Shown piece by piece: positions 8,530 through 17,304 of a stretch of DNA of 64,000 nt (position 1 is its first letter; each line of letters begins with the position of its first letter). The stretch is from assembly GCA_965603355.1 (NCBI GenBank), contig CBFDCQ010000002.1, positions 57,425 to 121,424 of the forward strand. Reading direction: 5' to 3'. The notes under the pieces are model-generated. The model was not told the origin of the DNA, did no database searches, and was given only the letters and a program-made list of their open reading frames with translations. The position numbers and the translations under genes are program-made. This stretch comes from CBFDCQ01 sp965603355 (GTDB lineage: Bacteria; Hydrogenedentota; CAZGCA01; CBFDCQ01).

Positions 8530-9825
8530 TCAGTGTTTCAGAGACTCAGAGTCTTGCGAGAGTGTTTCCTCTCCGAGGTCCGTTTCATGCGACGTGCTCC
8601 ATGAGCGGACAGCGTACGTGCTTCCGTACTGATTATCCACCGGCACCTCGGGCCGTTTGGAGGGTCGGCAGACATGCAACTGGACCACCTCCGGATGTTC
8701 GTAGTAATGAGCTGCAAGGTTGCCCCCCTGCATTATCCAAAACTGCAAACCGTATCGACCCGGGTTGAGGGGCAGGAATGGAACATGGCAGTAGACTGTA
8801 TTCACCCCATGCAGGTCCGGCAGTGAGTCACTATACGAGCTGGACATGGTCATAACGCGATTACCCAAAGCGTCAATAAGAGCAAGTACAACGACAGGAC
8901 GTTCGCAATCCGAAGGTATTCGCAGATCGACCCCGATTACCGCGTAGTCACCGCTGGCTATCTCCTGCACGGGTTCAGCATTCTTGTTCAGGAAGAAGAC
9001 TCGCGAGATCGGCTGCACGCTGGAATCGACGTCGGCGCCGGGGGTACCGCCTCCAAAAACCTCGCGACCGTGCACGTGACGCATGTACTCATCGGCACAC
9101 TCGGAAGGCGGACCCTCGAACAGCACGCGCCCCTTGTCCAGCAGAATAGCACGGTTGCACGTGCGAATGATCTGTCGGAGATTGTGACTGACCATGACGG
9201 CCGCGTGCTTTTCCGTGCGGAACGCCAAGATCTTTTTCAGGCATTTCGCCTGGAACGACGCGTCGCCGACGGCGAGAATCTCGTCGATCAGGAGTATCGC
9301 AGGATCAGCGTGAACGGCGATGCTAAACGCCAGCCTGAGAAACATACCGGATGAGTAATACTTGACCGGCGTGTCGATAAACTTTGCCTCGAGCTCGCTA
9401 AACTCAATGATTTCCCGCTCTTTCTTCGCTATTTCCGACAGAGACAACCCCAGGATGCTGCCGTTCACGTAGATATTCTCGCGACCGGTAAGCTCAAATG
9501 AGAATCCGGCGCCCAACCCGATGAGTGGGGTCACAGAACCGTTGACCGCACAAAGTCCCGCTGTGGGTCTCATCAATCCGCTCAACAACTTCAGAATGGT
9601 GCTCTTGCCGGCGCCATTCGCCCCCATTATGCCAAGACACTCCCCGTTGTCCACGTGGAACGTGACATCATGCAGGGCCCAAAACGTCCCCTTCACGCGC
9701 TGCTTGAACGATCGCCCCATAAGAAGTCTCGAAGCGTTTGTGAACAGGTCGCGGAGACTTGTCGCTCTTTCGCCTACGCGAAACTTCTTCCAGACGTGAT
9801 CAAAAACGATAGCCGGTTCACTCAT
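8530..9825 (-). CDS. Polysaccharide ABC exporter ATPase (Wzt/TagH type)
   Basis: 431 residues. The nucleotide-binding domain (about 1-240) has Walker A GANGAGKST, ABC signature YSSGMFLRLAFS and Walker B ILLIDEILAVGD. The C-terminal 180 residues form an extra beta-rich domain, like the one in Wzt that recognises the non-reducing end of the finished O-polysaccharide. The protein energises export of a lipid-linked glycan across the inner membrane together with the permease encoded immediately upstream (3 bp gap). The extra domain suggests that the chain carries a specific terminal cap that is checked before export. It is the last gene of the minus-strand polysaccharide operon. Confidence 0.92.
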   Translation of the reverse strand: MSEPAIVFDHVWKKFRVGERATSLRDLFTNASRLLMGRSFKQRVKGTFWALHDVTFHVDNGECLGIMGANGAGKSTILKLLSGLMRPTAGLCAVNGSVTPLIGLGAGFSFELTGRENIYVNGSILGLSLSEIAKKEREIIEFSELEAKFIDTPVKYYSSGMFLRLAFSIAVHADPAILLIDEILAVGDASFQAKCLKKILAFRTEKHAAVMVSHNLRQIIRTCNRAILLDKGRVLFEGPPSECADEYMRHVHGREVFGGGTPGADVDSSVQPISRVFFLNKNAEPVQEIASGDYAVIGVDLRIPSDCERPVVVLALIDALGNRVMTMSSSYSDSLPDLHGVNTVYCHVPFLPLNPGRYGLQFWIMQGGNLAAHYYEHPEVVQLHVCRPSKRPEVPVDNQYGSTYAVRSWSTSHETDLGEETLSQDSESLKH

Positions 9826-9828
9826 GCT

Positions 9829-10689
9829 CTATAAGTTCTCCGCAAAGCGAAACTCGCTCAAGTGGAAAGCCGTCCATCCAATAATCAAAGTCAACACTGA
9901 AACCGCAGCAGCAGGACCTAGACTGCTCCAATCCGGCAAGCTGCCATGCAGTATCAGGGCGCGGTAAGACATGATGATCGGCGTCATCGGATTCAGTGTG
10001 TTGAGTACACGCAACCATCCTCCTCCCTCAGTGGTATATATTACCGCCGTAAGGAACATCCAGGCCCTCATCACAACGCCTATCACGCGCCCCACGTCTC
10101 TGTAAAACAGATTCATCAAGGACAAGATCAACACGACACCGGCGGTAAACACCAACTGAATCAGCAGCACAACAGGTACAAACGCGATCGTCCATGCGGG
10201 CACCACCTTGTAGATGACCATCATAGCCGCCAACACCGAAGAGGATATAAGAAAATCGAAACCAGCGGTAAGAATCGCCGCGAAAGGAAGCACCTCACGG
10301 GCAAAGTAGATCTTGGTAGCCAGATTCCTGTTCACTACGACGCTCTGTGCACCTCGAATCACAGACTGCGAGAAGAACTCCCACGGCAAGAGACCGCAAC
10401 ACAGCCAGATGCCATAGTTGGGTATGTCGACGCGTCTGCTCATGAATGTGCTAATGACCGCAATCATCAGGACCGGCACGAAGAGCGCCCAGCCGAAACC
10501 TATCAGCGAGTGTTTGTATCTCGTTCGGATATCGCGCGCGGCCAGGGTATACAGGAGCTCGCGGTATCTGAACTGCTCGCTCGCCATTTCGCGGACGCAC
10601 TGAAACGCGCGTCGCAGCAATCCCCGAGGGATCGGCGAGCCGGCCCCGGCCGGTGGTGGTACCATCGTTGTGTCTAATCCGTTCTGCAT
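9829..10689 (-). CDS. Polysaccharide ABC exporter permease (ABC-2 / Wzm type)
   Basis: About 286 residues with six predicted membrane segments (for example LIGFGWALFVPVLMIAVIS and VVLLIQLVFTAGVVLILSL) and the ABC-2 layout. A cytoplasmic amphipathic N-terminus ends in RYRELLYTLAARDIRTRYK, typical of O-antigen and teichoic-acid exporters. I chose ATG 10689, which follows a GAGG site; a TTG at 10701 in the same frame is an alternative. It partners the ATPase 3 bp downstream to move undecaprenyl-linked polysaccharide to the periplasm, where the Wza/Wzz/kinase set or ligation to lipid A would follow. Confidence 0.9.
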   Translation of the reverse strand: MQNGLDTTMVPPPAGAGSPIPRGLLRRAFQCVREMASEQFRYRELLYTLAARDIRTRYKHSLIGFGWALFVPVLMIAVISTFMSRRVDIPNYGIWLCCGLLPWEFFSQSVIRGAQSVVVNRNLATKIYFAREVLPFAAILTAGFDFLISSSVLAAMMVIYKVVPAWTIAFVPVVLLIQLVFTAGVVLILSLMNLFYRDVGRVIGVVMRAWMFLTAVIYTTEGGGWLRVLNTLNPMTPIIMSYRALILHGSLPDWSSLGPAAAVSVLTLIIGWTAFHLSEFRFAENL

Positions 10690-10739
10690 ATCCTCAATCA
10701 ATCCTCACAGGACAGCGCACACCGCTGACCTCTCGTCTG

Positions 10740-11759
10740 TCAATCTGCTCCTCGAAGCGCAGGTACTGTAATCCCCAACCGACATTTCACTTTGCCCAGC
10801 ATCTCGCTGTCTTCGGGCTCGGATAACCGCGCGATAGCCTCGTCTCTATCGAGCATGCCCTGGCGCACCAATCCCGCCAACTCGAAGGCATAGGGGTGAA
10901 AACCGAATTGCTGTTTGTGTACCATGTTGCCGTAACAGTTGAGCAAGCAGTTCGTCGAGTTCGGGTCCGTATCTTCCGGCGGCTTCCAGCCAAACTCTGA
11001 AACGACCGACAAGATCTTCGCTTCGCTGTATTCGTTAAACGCAAGCGGATTTATGTAATAAGGAAAATCGTCAACGCGAGCAAAGTGATCTTCGCTCATG
11101 AAATACGGTTCGATATCCGCACCGGCAACGTCTTCCAGCGGTTTCTTGACCGCCTGCTGCATGCTGCCTATCATCCTCGGCGACGCTTTGTATACTGATG
11201 AGCTCAAGCCGGCCTGACCGGGGGACCAGCCGAACACAATAAAAGGGATTCTCCGTTCAATAGACATCTTTAGAGTTGAGAACTTGACGATGCTCATGCA
11301 GGCCGTACAGATCGTGCTGGCGCGCTCGATCGCCTTCGGTGCGAACAGCCGTTTTGAGCTGCAAGCGACGAAGATCTTGCGCAGCACGTCGAACCGCGGC
11401 CTGAACGCGATGTGATCTACGCCAAGCGCCTCGACGACCGACCTAATATTCTCGATAGCCTGAGGGGAAACAAACCCATGGTCAACGGTGACTGCCAGAA
11501 TGCGAGCCCCGTATTCGCGCGCCATGAGCGCCAGCGTGTAGCTGCTATCCTTGCCGCCGCTATAACTTACGAGGCAATCATACGCGCTCTTGCCACGCTT
11601 CTGCTTCCACAGCTTCTCGAATTTCTCGCGATACCTGGCCTCCTGTGAACTCGTATGCTTCGAGACCTCGGCGGCATGACAGTGATTGCAAACACCGTCG
11701 TCGTCAAACTGTATGCCCGGAAAACTCTCGGGCAACACACAGCGGGTGCATCTTCTCAT
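10740..11759 (-). CDS. N-acetyl sugar amidotransferase-like ATP pyrophosphatase
   Basis: 339 residues. An N-terminal zinc-type motif CTRCVLPES...CNHC is followed by a PP-loop SYSGGKDSSYTLAL (about residue 65) and a later CTAC, which is the layout of WbpG/WbuX-like enzymes that make amidino groups on acylated amino sugars. Known members work with a HisH/HisF-like glutaminase and cyclase pair, which is absent from this window. Ammonia could instead come from the AsnB encoded in the same operon, or the partners may lie elsewhere. It starts at ATG 11759, 11 bp after the ligase stop. The product is probably a sugar or acyl substituent of the exported polysaccharide. The exact reaction is uncertain. 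Confidence 0.75.
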   Translation of the reverse strand: MRRCTRCVLPESFPGIQFDDDGVCNHCHAAEVSKHTSSQEARYREKFEKLWKQKRGKSAYDCLVSYSGGKDSSYTLALMAREYGARILAVTVDHGFVSPQAIENIRSVVEALGVDHIAFRPRFDVLRKIFVACSSKRLFAPKAIERASTICTACMSIVKFSTLKMSIERRIPFIVFGWSPGQAGLSSSVYKASPRMIGSMQQAVKKPLEDVAGADIEPYFMSEDHFARVDDFPYYINPLAFNEYSEAKILSVVSEFGWKPPEDTDPNSTNCLLNCYGNMVHKQQFGFHPYAFELAGLVRQGMLDRDEAIARLSEPEDSEMLGKVKCRLGITVPALRGAD

Positions 11760-11770
11760 AAGTCTGAATC

Positions 11771-13327
11771 CTATTCGTCCGGCTCGACTTCCCGTTTCAT
11801 TATCTTGCCCGATGCCGTTTTGGGCAGGCTCGACACGAACTCCACGTATTTCGGCACCATGAAACGCTCCATATTCTTCATGCAGTGCGCGATGATCTGC
11901 CGTTCCGTAAGGCTATCCTGGCCGTTCTTCAGCACTATCTTGGCCTTGACCGCCTGCCCCAGAACGTCGTCCTGTACACCGACAACCGACACTTCCAGCA
12001 CCTCGGGCAGTTCGTAAATAGAGTTTTCGACCTCTTTCGGCGAGACCTTTTCGCCGCGACTCTTGATGATGTTATCTTTCCGCGCAACGAAATACAGGTA
12101 CCCATCCTCATCACTCTTGAACAGGTCGCCCGTATACAGCACTCGCTCGCCCGGGTATCTTCCGGGTCGCAACACCTTTGCCGTCTCTTCCGGGTTTTCC
12201 CAGTACCCCATCATCAGGTTGGAACCACGTACGACCAGTTCGCCAATCTCGCCGGGCCCTACCCTTTGGCCTGCCTCGTTGACGATGTACGCCTCTTCAT
12301 TAGGCATACCCTTCCCAACGGCGGTCGGCCGGTCGTCCAGCTCTTCCGGCGGCATGTAGGAGACACGTTTGCACTCTGTAATGCCGTACATGGAATAGAT
12401 TCTTGCTTGCGGGAACACCTGCCTGATCTCGCGAATGTGGCGCACCGGCAGAGCGGCCGCAGTGTTGGTCACGTACCGCACTGAACTGAAATCCTGACGC
12501 TCGATGTTCTTCAGCTGCAATAGCATGGCGAAGATCGTCGGAACGCCGGGGAATCCCGTTACACGCTCACGGACTATCGTCTTGACCAGCTCGTACGGGA
12601 ACACAAAGTCCCTCTGCAGAACCAGGGTGGCACCTACCTGCACGGACATCAACAACTGATAGAGACCATAGTCAAAAGCCAGCGGCAGCGCGCTCAGAAT
12701 GATGTCCGATTCCACGTTCTCCAGATACGTCGTGATAGAAGTGGATGCCGAGATCATCGCGCGGTGGGTGAAACTGGCTCCCTTAGGGAAACCCGTGGTG
12801 CCGGACGTATATATGATCGCAGCCATATCGATGTCTATGGCCCTCACGGGAAGCGGCCGGTCGGACTGCTGCGTCAGAATCTCCTCGAGCGGAGCGCGTC
12901 CCTCTTCCTGAGCCCAGTCCCCTTTGTCGGCGCCGCAAACGAAAGAGAACTCCAGCGAACTCACATCTTCTTCAACAGCCTCAAGCGCCTCGCGGTATTT
13001 CCAGTGCGTGATCAAACCCTTTGCGCCGCAGTTGTTCAGAATGTAGCAGAGTTTTCCAGCCTTTGTCTGCGGATTCACCACGACAAACGCGCATCCTGCT
13101 TTCAGGATGCCGAAAATCGAGACAGCTGATTCGAAGGAGTTATCCAGGAAGATGCCGACGCGGTCACCGTTCTCCACGCCGCGTTCGACCAGTGCGTTCG
13201 CAACTCGGTTCGACAGCGAATCGAGCTCGGAATACCTATAGCGCTGCTCCTGGCAGATCAACGCCTCCTTGTCGGGCAGCCTCGCCGCGCTGCGTTCGAG
13301 AAAACCATTAAGAAGCACTGTTGCCAT
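11771..13327 (-). CDS. AMP-forming acyl-CoA/acyl-ACP ligase of the polysaccharide locus
   Basis: About 518 residues of the ANL adenylating superfamily: P-loop-like YTSGTTGFPKG (about 170-180), A5 motif YSMYGITE, A7 YTGDLF and the catalytic lysine in SGKIMKRE near the C-terminus. It activates a carboxylic acid as acyl-adenylate and passes it to a thiol, most likely the phosphopantetheine of the carrier protein encoded just upstream, with which it overlaps by 20-29 bp. ATG 13327 and GTG 13336 are both possible starts because the purine-rich ribosome-binding tract covers them. Ligase plus carrier pairs of this kind occur in exosortase-associated exopolysaccharide loci. Confidence 0.88.
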   Translation of the reverse strand: MATVLLNGFLERSAARLPDKEALICQEQRYRYSELDSLSNRVANALVERGVENGDRVGIFLDNSFESAVSIFGILKAGCAFVVVNPQTKAGKLCYILNNCGAKGLITHWKYREALEAVEEDVSSLEFSFVCGADKGDWAQEEGRAPLEEILTQQSDRPLPVRAIDIDMAAIIYTSGTTGFPKGASFTHRAMISASTSITTYLENVESDIILSALPLAFDYGLYQLLMSVQVGATLVLQRDFVFPYELVKTIVRERVTGFPGVPTIFAMLLQLKNIERQDFSSVRYVTNTAAALPVRHIREIRQVFPQARIYSMYGITECKRVSYMPPEELDDRPTAVGKGMPNEEAYIVNEAGQRVGPGEIGELVVRGSNLMMGYWENPEETAKVLRPGRYPGERVLYTGDLFKSDEDGYLYFVARKDNIIKSRGEKVSPKEVENSIYELPEVLEVSVVGVQDDVLGQAVKAKIVLKNGQDSLTERQIIAHCMKNMERFMVPKYVEFVSSLPKTASGKIMKREVEPDE

Positions 13328-13586
13328 CTCCTCCACCCTTCTTGCGCCGAATGTAAGTCTCGAGCTTCACAACCGAATCGAAGTTCTCCGGAACCAGTTC
13401 CTCATCCTCCACGTCGAACTCGAAACTCTCCTCGACAAACGCCACAAGCTCGAGAACACCGGTAGAATCAATGATGCCTTTTTCCAGGAAGGAGTCGGTA
13501 TCACAGAGTTCGTCCTCACTCAAACCCATGAGGAAATTCTCAAAAACAAAATCGCGAATAGTCTTCTTCGTTGGCGTTGATTCCAT
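13308..13586 (-). CDS. Acyl carrier protein
   Basis: 92 residues, strongly acidic and helical, with the phosphopantetheine attachment site in IIDSTGVLELVAFVEE (Ser in DS, about residue 41). The conserved DSxxxLELV helix and the VPENFDSV segment fit stand-alone carriers. It overlaps the following ligase gene, so the two are translationally coupled and probably form a loading pair. Ribosome-binding site AGAGGGT precedes ATG 13586. The carried acyl group may be transferred to a glycan by the acyltransferase or used by the amide-forming enzymes in the operon. That step is inferred. Confidence 0.9.
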   Translation of the reverse strand: MESTPTKKTIRDFVFENFLMGLSEDELCDTDSFLEKGIIDSTGVLELVAFVEESFEFDVEDEELVPENFDSVVKLETYIRRKKGGGDGNSAS

Positions 13587-13619
13587 ACCCTCTAACCTTC
13601 CCCCTTGTCTTGATGTTGC

Positions 13620-15632
13620 CTAGCCCGCACAGATCGTGGCGCTTCGCGCATCCACATCAACTGTCGATTTAACGGGCGTCCCCCGCGCCTGTAATATCTC
13701 CTTGTCAAACTCCTCGATGAAGTGTCTATGCAGTAGCTGTGTTGACAACACTCCAACCACCGCCATATCGTCCTTTGCCGCCAGTGGGTGCCCGAGTTTT
13801 CTCTCGCACTTTCTCATCAGCCGGGCAACCGCCGCGGGATCGAACAGACCTGATTGTTGCAGGGCCTTATCCGACAGCAATTCACGGACGTATTCCGGAG
13901 CGTTCGGACCAAGAAAGCAGGGACTGTCGGGCGCCCGGTACGGCTGTTTCGGCCTTCGCACGATGCAATCCGGTATCTCGCCCTCCATGCTCCTCTTGAG
14001 CACGTATTTCTCGTTCAGTCCCCTCAGCTTATACTTCGCCGGAATTCTCGAGCACATATCAACTACGTTATGGTCCAAAAACGGGAAGCGCCCTTCAACT
14101 GAATGGGCCATCGCCATCCTGTCGCCCTGCGAGCTGAGCAGATAACCTGAAAGAAACGTCGATACCTCCACGTACTGCGCGCGAGATACCGGATCCCATT
14201 TCATAATGTCCTTGTGCAGGATTGTCTCCAACTCTGAGAAACCGTCGCCAGCACCGATGCTGGAGCGGAGATCTTCCGAGAACAGCGCCTTGAGCTTTGC
14301 CGTGTTATTCCACCGAGGCATGTGAGAGTAGTACTGCAAATCCGTTTCCTCGAGTCCTGTACGGAAAAACTGCTGCCAATACTGCCTGGCCCGTGTCGGC
14401 GACTGCGCCAGGTACGGGTAAAGTTTCTGCAGCAATAAGGGTCTATACTTGGAATCAGGGTATTTCGCCCAGAAATGCCTGATCTTTGCCTCTTTGAAGA
14501 TGTTGTATCCTCCAAGAAACTCATCCGCTCCCTCTCCCGTCAACACGACCTTGATATTGCTCTCGCGAACGAGTTGAGACAACATGAAAAGTGGTGCAGG
14601 TGCAGTTCTCAGGATCGGGAATTCCGCATGCCGGATAACATCCGGGAACACCCGCGCAATATCCTCAGAAGAACATCCGACCGCCCGGTGCCGCGTGTCC
14701 AGGTGCTTGACCAGCTCGTCCTGATAACCTCCTTCGTCATAGCGGGCATTCTCAAAGCGGATGGAAAACGTAATAAGAGGAGCATCCGTATGGTTCTTTA
14801 TGATGGCAGTGATTGCCGAGGAGTCGAGTCCACCGCTAAGATACGCTCCGACAGGAACATCGGCCCGCAACCTCAACCGGGTCGCATCGATCAGGGTCTC
14901 GCGGAGCTCTTCGGCATAATCTTCGACTGACCTTGCAGACTCGTTTCCCTGTTCCGGGAAATCAAGCTGCCAATACCGTTCGAGCCGCGTTTGGCCGTCT
15001 CGAACCACCAAATAGTGGCCCGGCGGTACCTCCAACACATCTTTGAACACTGTCCGGGGCGAGATCGTCACCCAGAAGGTAAATATCTGGTCAAGCGCCA
15101 CCGGGTCAATCTCCAAGGAAACGTCCGGATGAGCCCCGATGGACTTGTTTTCAGAGCCGAAGATCAACTTGCCGTTTCTGATAGTGTAAAAGAGCGGCCG
15201 GATGCCCAAACGGTCCCGCGCCAGAAACATCTCTCGAGAGCGCGCATCCCACAGCGCAAACGCGAACTGACCGTTAAAGCGCTCCAAACAGTCGTATCCG
15301 TATTCCTCGAACGCGTGAACGATCGTCTCGGTGTCAGAAGATGTTTTGAAGCGATGTCCTCTCGATATCAACTCTCGACGAAGTTCCAGATAGTTGAATA
15401 TCTCGCCGTTGAACACCACCCAGACCGTCCCGTCCTCGTTACTCATCGGCTGGCTGCCGCCGGCCAGGTCAATGATGCTCAGGCGCGCATGGCCGAGTCC
15501 GACGTGGTCGTCAAGATAGACCCCCGTCTCGTCCGGACCGCGGTGACTCGCCATAGCGATCATCGTTCGCACGGTCTCAGGCTTCATCGGCTCGTGATCG
15601 TTCATGTTCAGAACGCCGCAAATAGCACACAT
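13620..15632 (-). CDS. asnB: Asparagine synthetase (glutamine-hydrolysing), polysaccharide-locus type
   Basis: About 670 residues. The start is ATG 15632 because it places Cys2 (MCAICG) as the N-terminal nucleophile, and GAGG precedes it; an upstream TTG at 15647 would bury the cysteine. The glutaminase domain shows SHRGPDE, GHARLSIID and FNGEIFNY. The synthetase domain shows YLSGGLDSSAITA (about 270) and LTGEGADEFLGGY. It makes amides from glutamine-derived ammonia. Its place between an acyltransferase gene and the carrier/ligase pair matches amidotransferases of exosortase-associated exopolysaccharide loci. Amidation of uronic acid or acyl groups on the glycan is more likely than bulk asparagine synthesis, but this is inference. 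Confidence 0.9.
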   Translation of the reverse strand: MCAICGVLNMNDHEPMKPETVRTMIAMASHRGPDETGVYLDDHVGLGHARLSIIDLAGGSQPMSNEDGTVWVVFNGEIFNYLELRRELISRGHRFKTSSDTETIVHAFEEYGYDCLERFNGQFAFALWDARSREMFLARDRLGIRPLFYTIRNGKLIFGSENKSIGAHPDVSLEIDPVALDQIFTFWVTISPRTVFKDVLEVPPGHYLVVRDGQTRLERYWQLDFPEQGNESARSVEDYAEELRETLIDATRLRLRADVPVGAYLSGGLDSSAITAIIKNHTDAPLITFSIRFENARYDEGGYQDELVKHLDTRHRAVGCSSEDIARVFPDVIRHAEFPILRTAPAPLFMLSQLVRESNIKVVLTGEGADEFLGGYNIFKEAKIRHFWAKYPDSKYRPLLLQKLYPYLAQSPTRARQYWQQFFRTGLEETDLQYYSHMPRWNNTAKLKALFSEDLRSSIGAGDGFSELETILHKDIMKWDPVSRAQYVEVSTFLSGYLLSSQGDRMAMAHSVEGRFPFLDHNVVDMCSRIPAKYKLRGLNEKYVLKRSMEGEIPDCIVRRPKQPYRAPDSPCFLGPNAPEYVRELLSDKALQQSGLFDPAAVARLMRKCERKLGHPLAAKDDMAVVGVLSTQLLHRHFIEEFDKEILQARGTPVKSTVDVDARSATICAG

Positions 15633-15643
15633 TTCAGCAAACC

Positions 15644-16861
15644 TCAATCTCTAGTTGCAGCAACACCCAAAGGGCGCGCCTCAGGCTGTGAAGTCTCTCC
15701 ACGTAGCCCCTCTTTGTCTCGGGCCAGGGCCGGCCGACGGCTCGCGGCTGCGCTGGCTCTCGTCCCAAACAAATACTGATGGTATTTTCTCAGCGGAGAT
15801 CTCGCCACCACGGTCATGAGCAGCAGCGGGAAACCGAGCCCCGCAATAAATAACAATGGCTGGTATAGCCCCTGGTTGCCAAGTAGCTGCGGCGCAAAAC
15901 GATAGACGCACTTGGCCATCGCCTGGACGGCTGGAAAGTGCAGGAGATAGACTGCGTATGATCTGGTACCCAACCATCCAAGGCCGGACGCGAACGGAAC
16001 CCGAACGTTATCGAAAGCCAGAAAAGCCAGGATGAAAGTCAATGCATACAGGACGGACGGAATCCTGATCGTATGATGTGCCCAATCGAATGAAGGGTTC
16101 GTGCTGAAAAGTGCCACTACCTCCCAAGTCGAAACGACCAACGTGACGCCGGCTGCGGCCAGCAAGACCCACCTGAAACGTGCAAGCAGAGCCTTGGCGC
16201 GCCGATAATGCACGAAGCACACTGACCCCAGTGGAAAGAAGAATGCCCAATGCCAGAAACCCCATGAGTAGCCGGCATAACCGAACTTTCCGAGCGGTTC
16301 CCACGGCAGATACAACAGGATATTCATCCCCAGTTGGATCGCCGCCGCAACCGCAAGCAGCAGCGCCGGCTTCGTCTTTGCCCACCGCGTGATAAAAGGC
16401 GACATAAGGTAAAACTGAATCAAGAGCGGTATGAAGTAGTACAGAGGTTCAGCCCGCCCAAACACCAGTCGTTGCACGTACCCTCCGGGCGAGTCGATGG
16501 TTCCGAGGAGAATTCCGTTACGCAAGAATATTGCCAGTGACCATATGAGATATGGCCATATCAGGAGACCGATTCTGGCACGGATGATGGGCAGACTGGC
16601 CCCGATGCGCTTGCCGCTTGTGGCGTAAGCCATCGAAAAACCCGCAATGAACAGGAAGGCCGGTACGGCGAACCAGGCCAACCTTTGCGTGGCGAGCAGA
16701 ACATAGTATGGCAGAGACCCGAATTGGTCGAAGTTCGGCGACTCCACCTGTCGAAACCTATGTGCCCAGAAGAACATCGCGGTATGCCCCACGGCAGCAC
16801 AGTGATACAACACTACCGCCAGAATGGCAAGTCCGCGCAGCAACGGAATCTGTTTTCTCAT
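15644..16861 (-). CDS. Acyltransferase 3 family membrane O-acyltransferase
   Basis: About 405 residues with ten or so hydrophobic segments. The N-terminal motif LRGLAILAVVLYHC contains the conserved His used by acyltransferase 3 enzymes (OafA/NodX type) that move acetyl or succinyl groups onto sugars at the membrane. ATG 16861 follows AGGG by 5 nt and is preferred to GTG 16897. The stop lies 11 bp before asnB. The C-terminal tail (about 45 residues) is charged and cytoplasmic. It probably decorates the repeat unit of the exported polysaccharide. The acyl donor and site are unknown. Confidence 0.88.
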   Translation of the reverse strand: MRKQIPLLRGLAILAVVLYHCAAVGHTAMFFWAHRFRQVESPNFDQFGSLPYYVLLATQRLAWFAVPAFLFIAGFSMAYATSGKRIGASLPIIRARIGLLIWPYLIWSLAIFLRNGILLGTIDSPGGYVQRLVFGRAEPLYYFIPLLIQFYLMSPFITRWAKTKPALLLAVAAAIQLGMNILLYLPWEPLGKFGYAGYSWGFWHWAFFFPLGSVCFVHYRRAKALLARFRWVLLAAAGVTLVVSTWEVVALFSTNPSFDWAHHTIRIPSVLYALTFILAFLAFDNVRVPFASGLGWLGTRSYAVYLLHFPAVQAMAKCVYRFAPQLLGNQGLYQPLLFIAGLGFPLLLMTVVARSPLRKYHQYLFGTRASAAASRRPALARDKEGLRGETSQPEARPLGVAATRD

Positions 16862-16997
16862 AGACACCCTATTCCTCGTCGGATTACTGGCGTTCACGCC
16901 TGCTTTTCAGTGATGGATTGAACCTAGGAAGGTTGAGTTAGACCTTGTGGTGCTCAAGGCCACAAGACAGTCGCGCTTCGTACTTGTCACACTGAGT

Positions 16998-17207
16998 CTA
17001 GTACGAATGATCCTGCGCGGCCAACGAATCGAACTTGTGTCCGTCGTTGATACCCCTGAGCCACTCGGTCAACTCACTTCTAAGAAACCGCCACTCGCCC
17101 CCAACCTTACAGGCCGGGATCTTCCCCTGGCGAGCCAAGCGCAACGCAGTTTTCACGTGCATCCTGAGAAAACGCGCAGCCTCTTCGGAGTTGAGCACTT
17201 CTGCCAT
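16998..17207 (-). CDS. Small excisionase-type helix-turn-helix protein
   Basis: 69 residues from ATG 17207, preceded by AAAGGAAC. The longer frame to 17252 has no better site. The sequence MAEVLNSEEAARFLRMHVKT followed by GKIPACKVGGEWRFLRSELTEWL is the MerR-like winged helix (HTH_17 / excisionase) fold that binds DNA. It lies between the kinase gene (stop 17305) and the acyltransferase gene on the same strand. No integrase or phage gene is nearby, so a local regulator of the polysaccharide operon is more likely than a true excisionase. Its target is unknown. Confidence 0.8.
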   Translation of the reverse strand: MAEVLNSEEAARFLRMHVKTALRLARQGKIPACKVGGEWRFLRSELTEWLRGINDGHKFDSLAAQDHSY

Positions 17208-17304
17208 CAGTTCTGTTCCTTTCCGACACTTCCTTCTCGGCTGAGATATCAAACCGCGGTTCGCACCGAGGGGTGCCGAGCCGCCAGCCTGCCCTCCCTC
17301 TGCT

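Noticed and set aside
17268..17284. GC-N11-CC element upstream of the excisionase-like gene as a sigma-54 site
   Set aside because: The spacing is one base too long for RpoN and the -12 box is poor.
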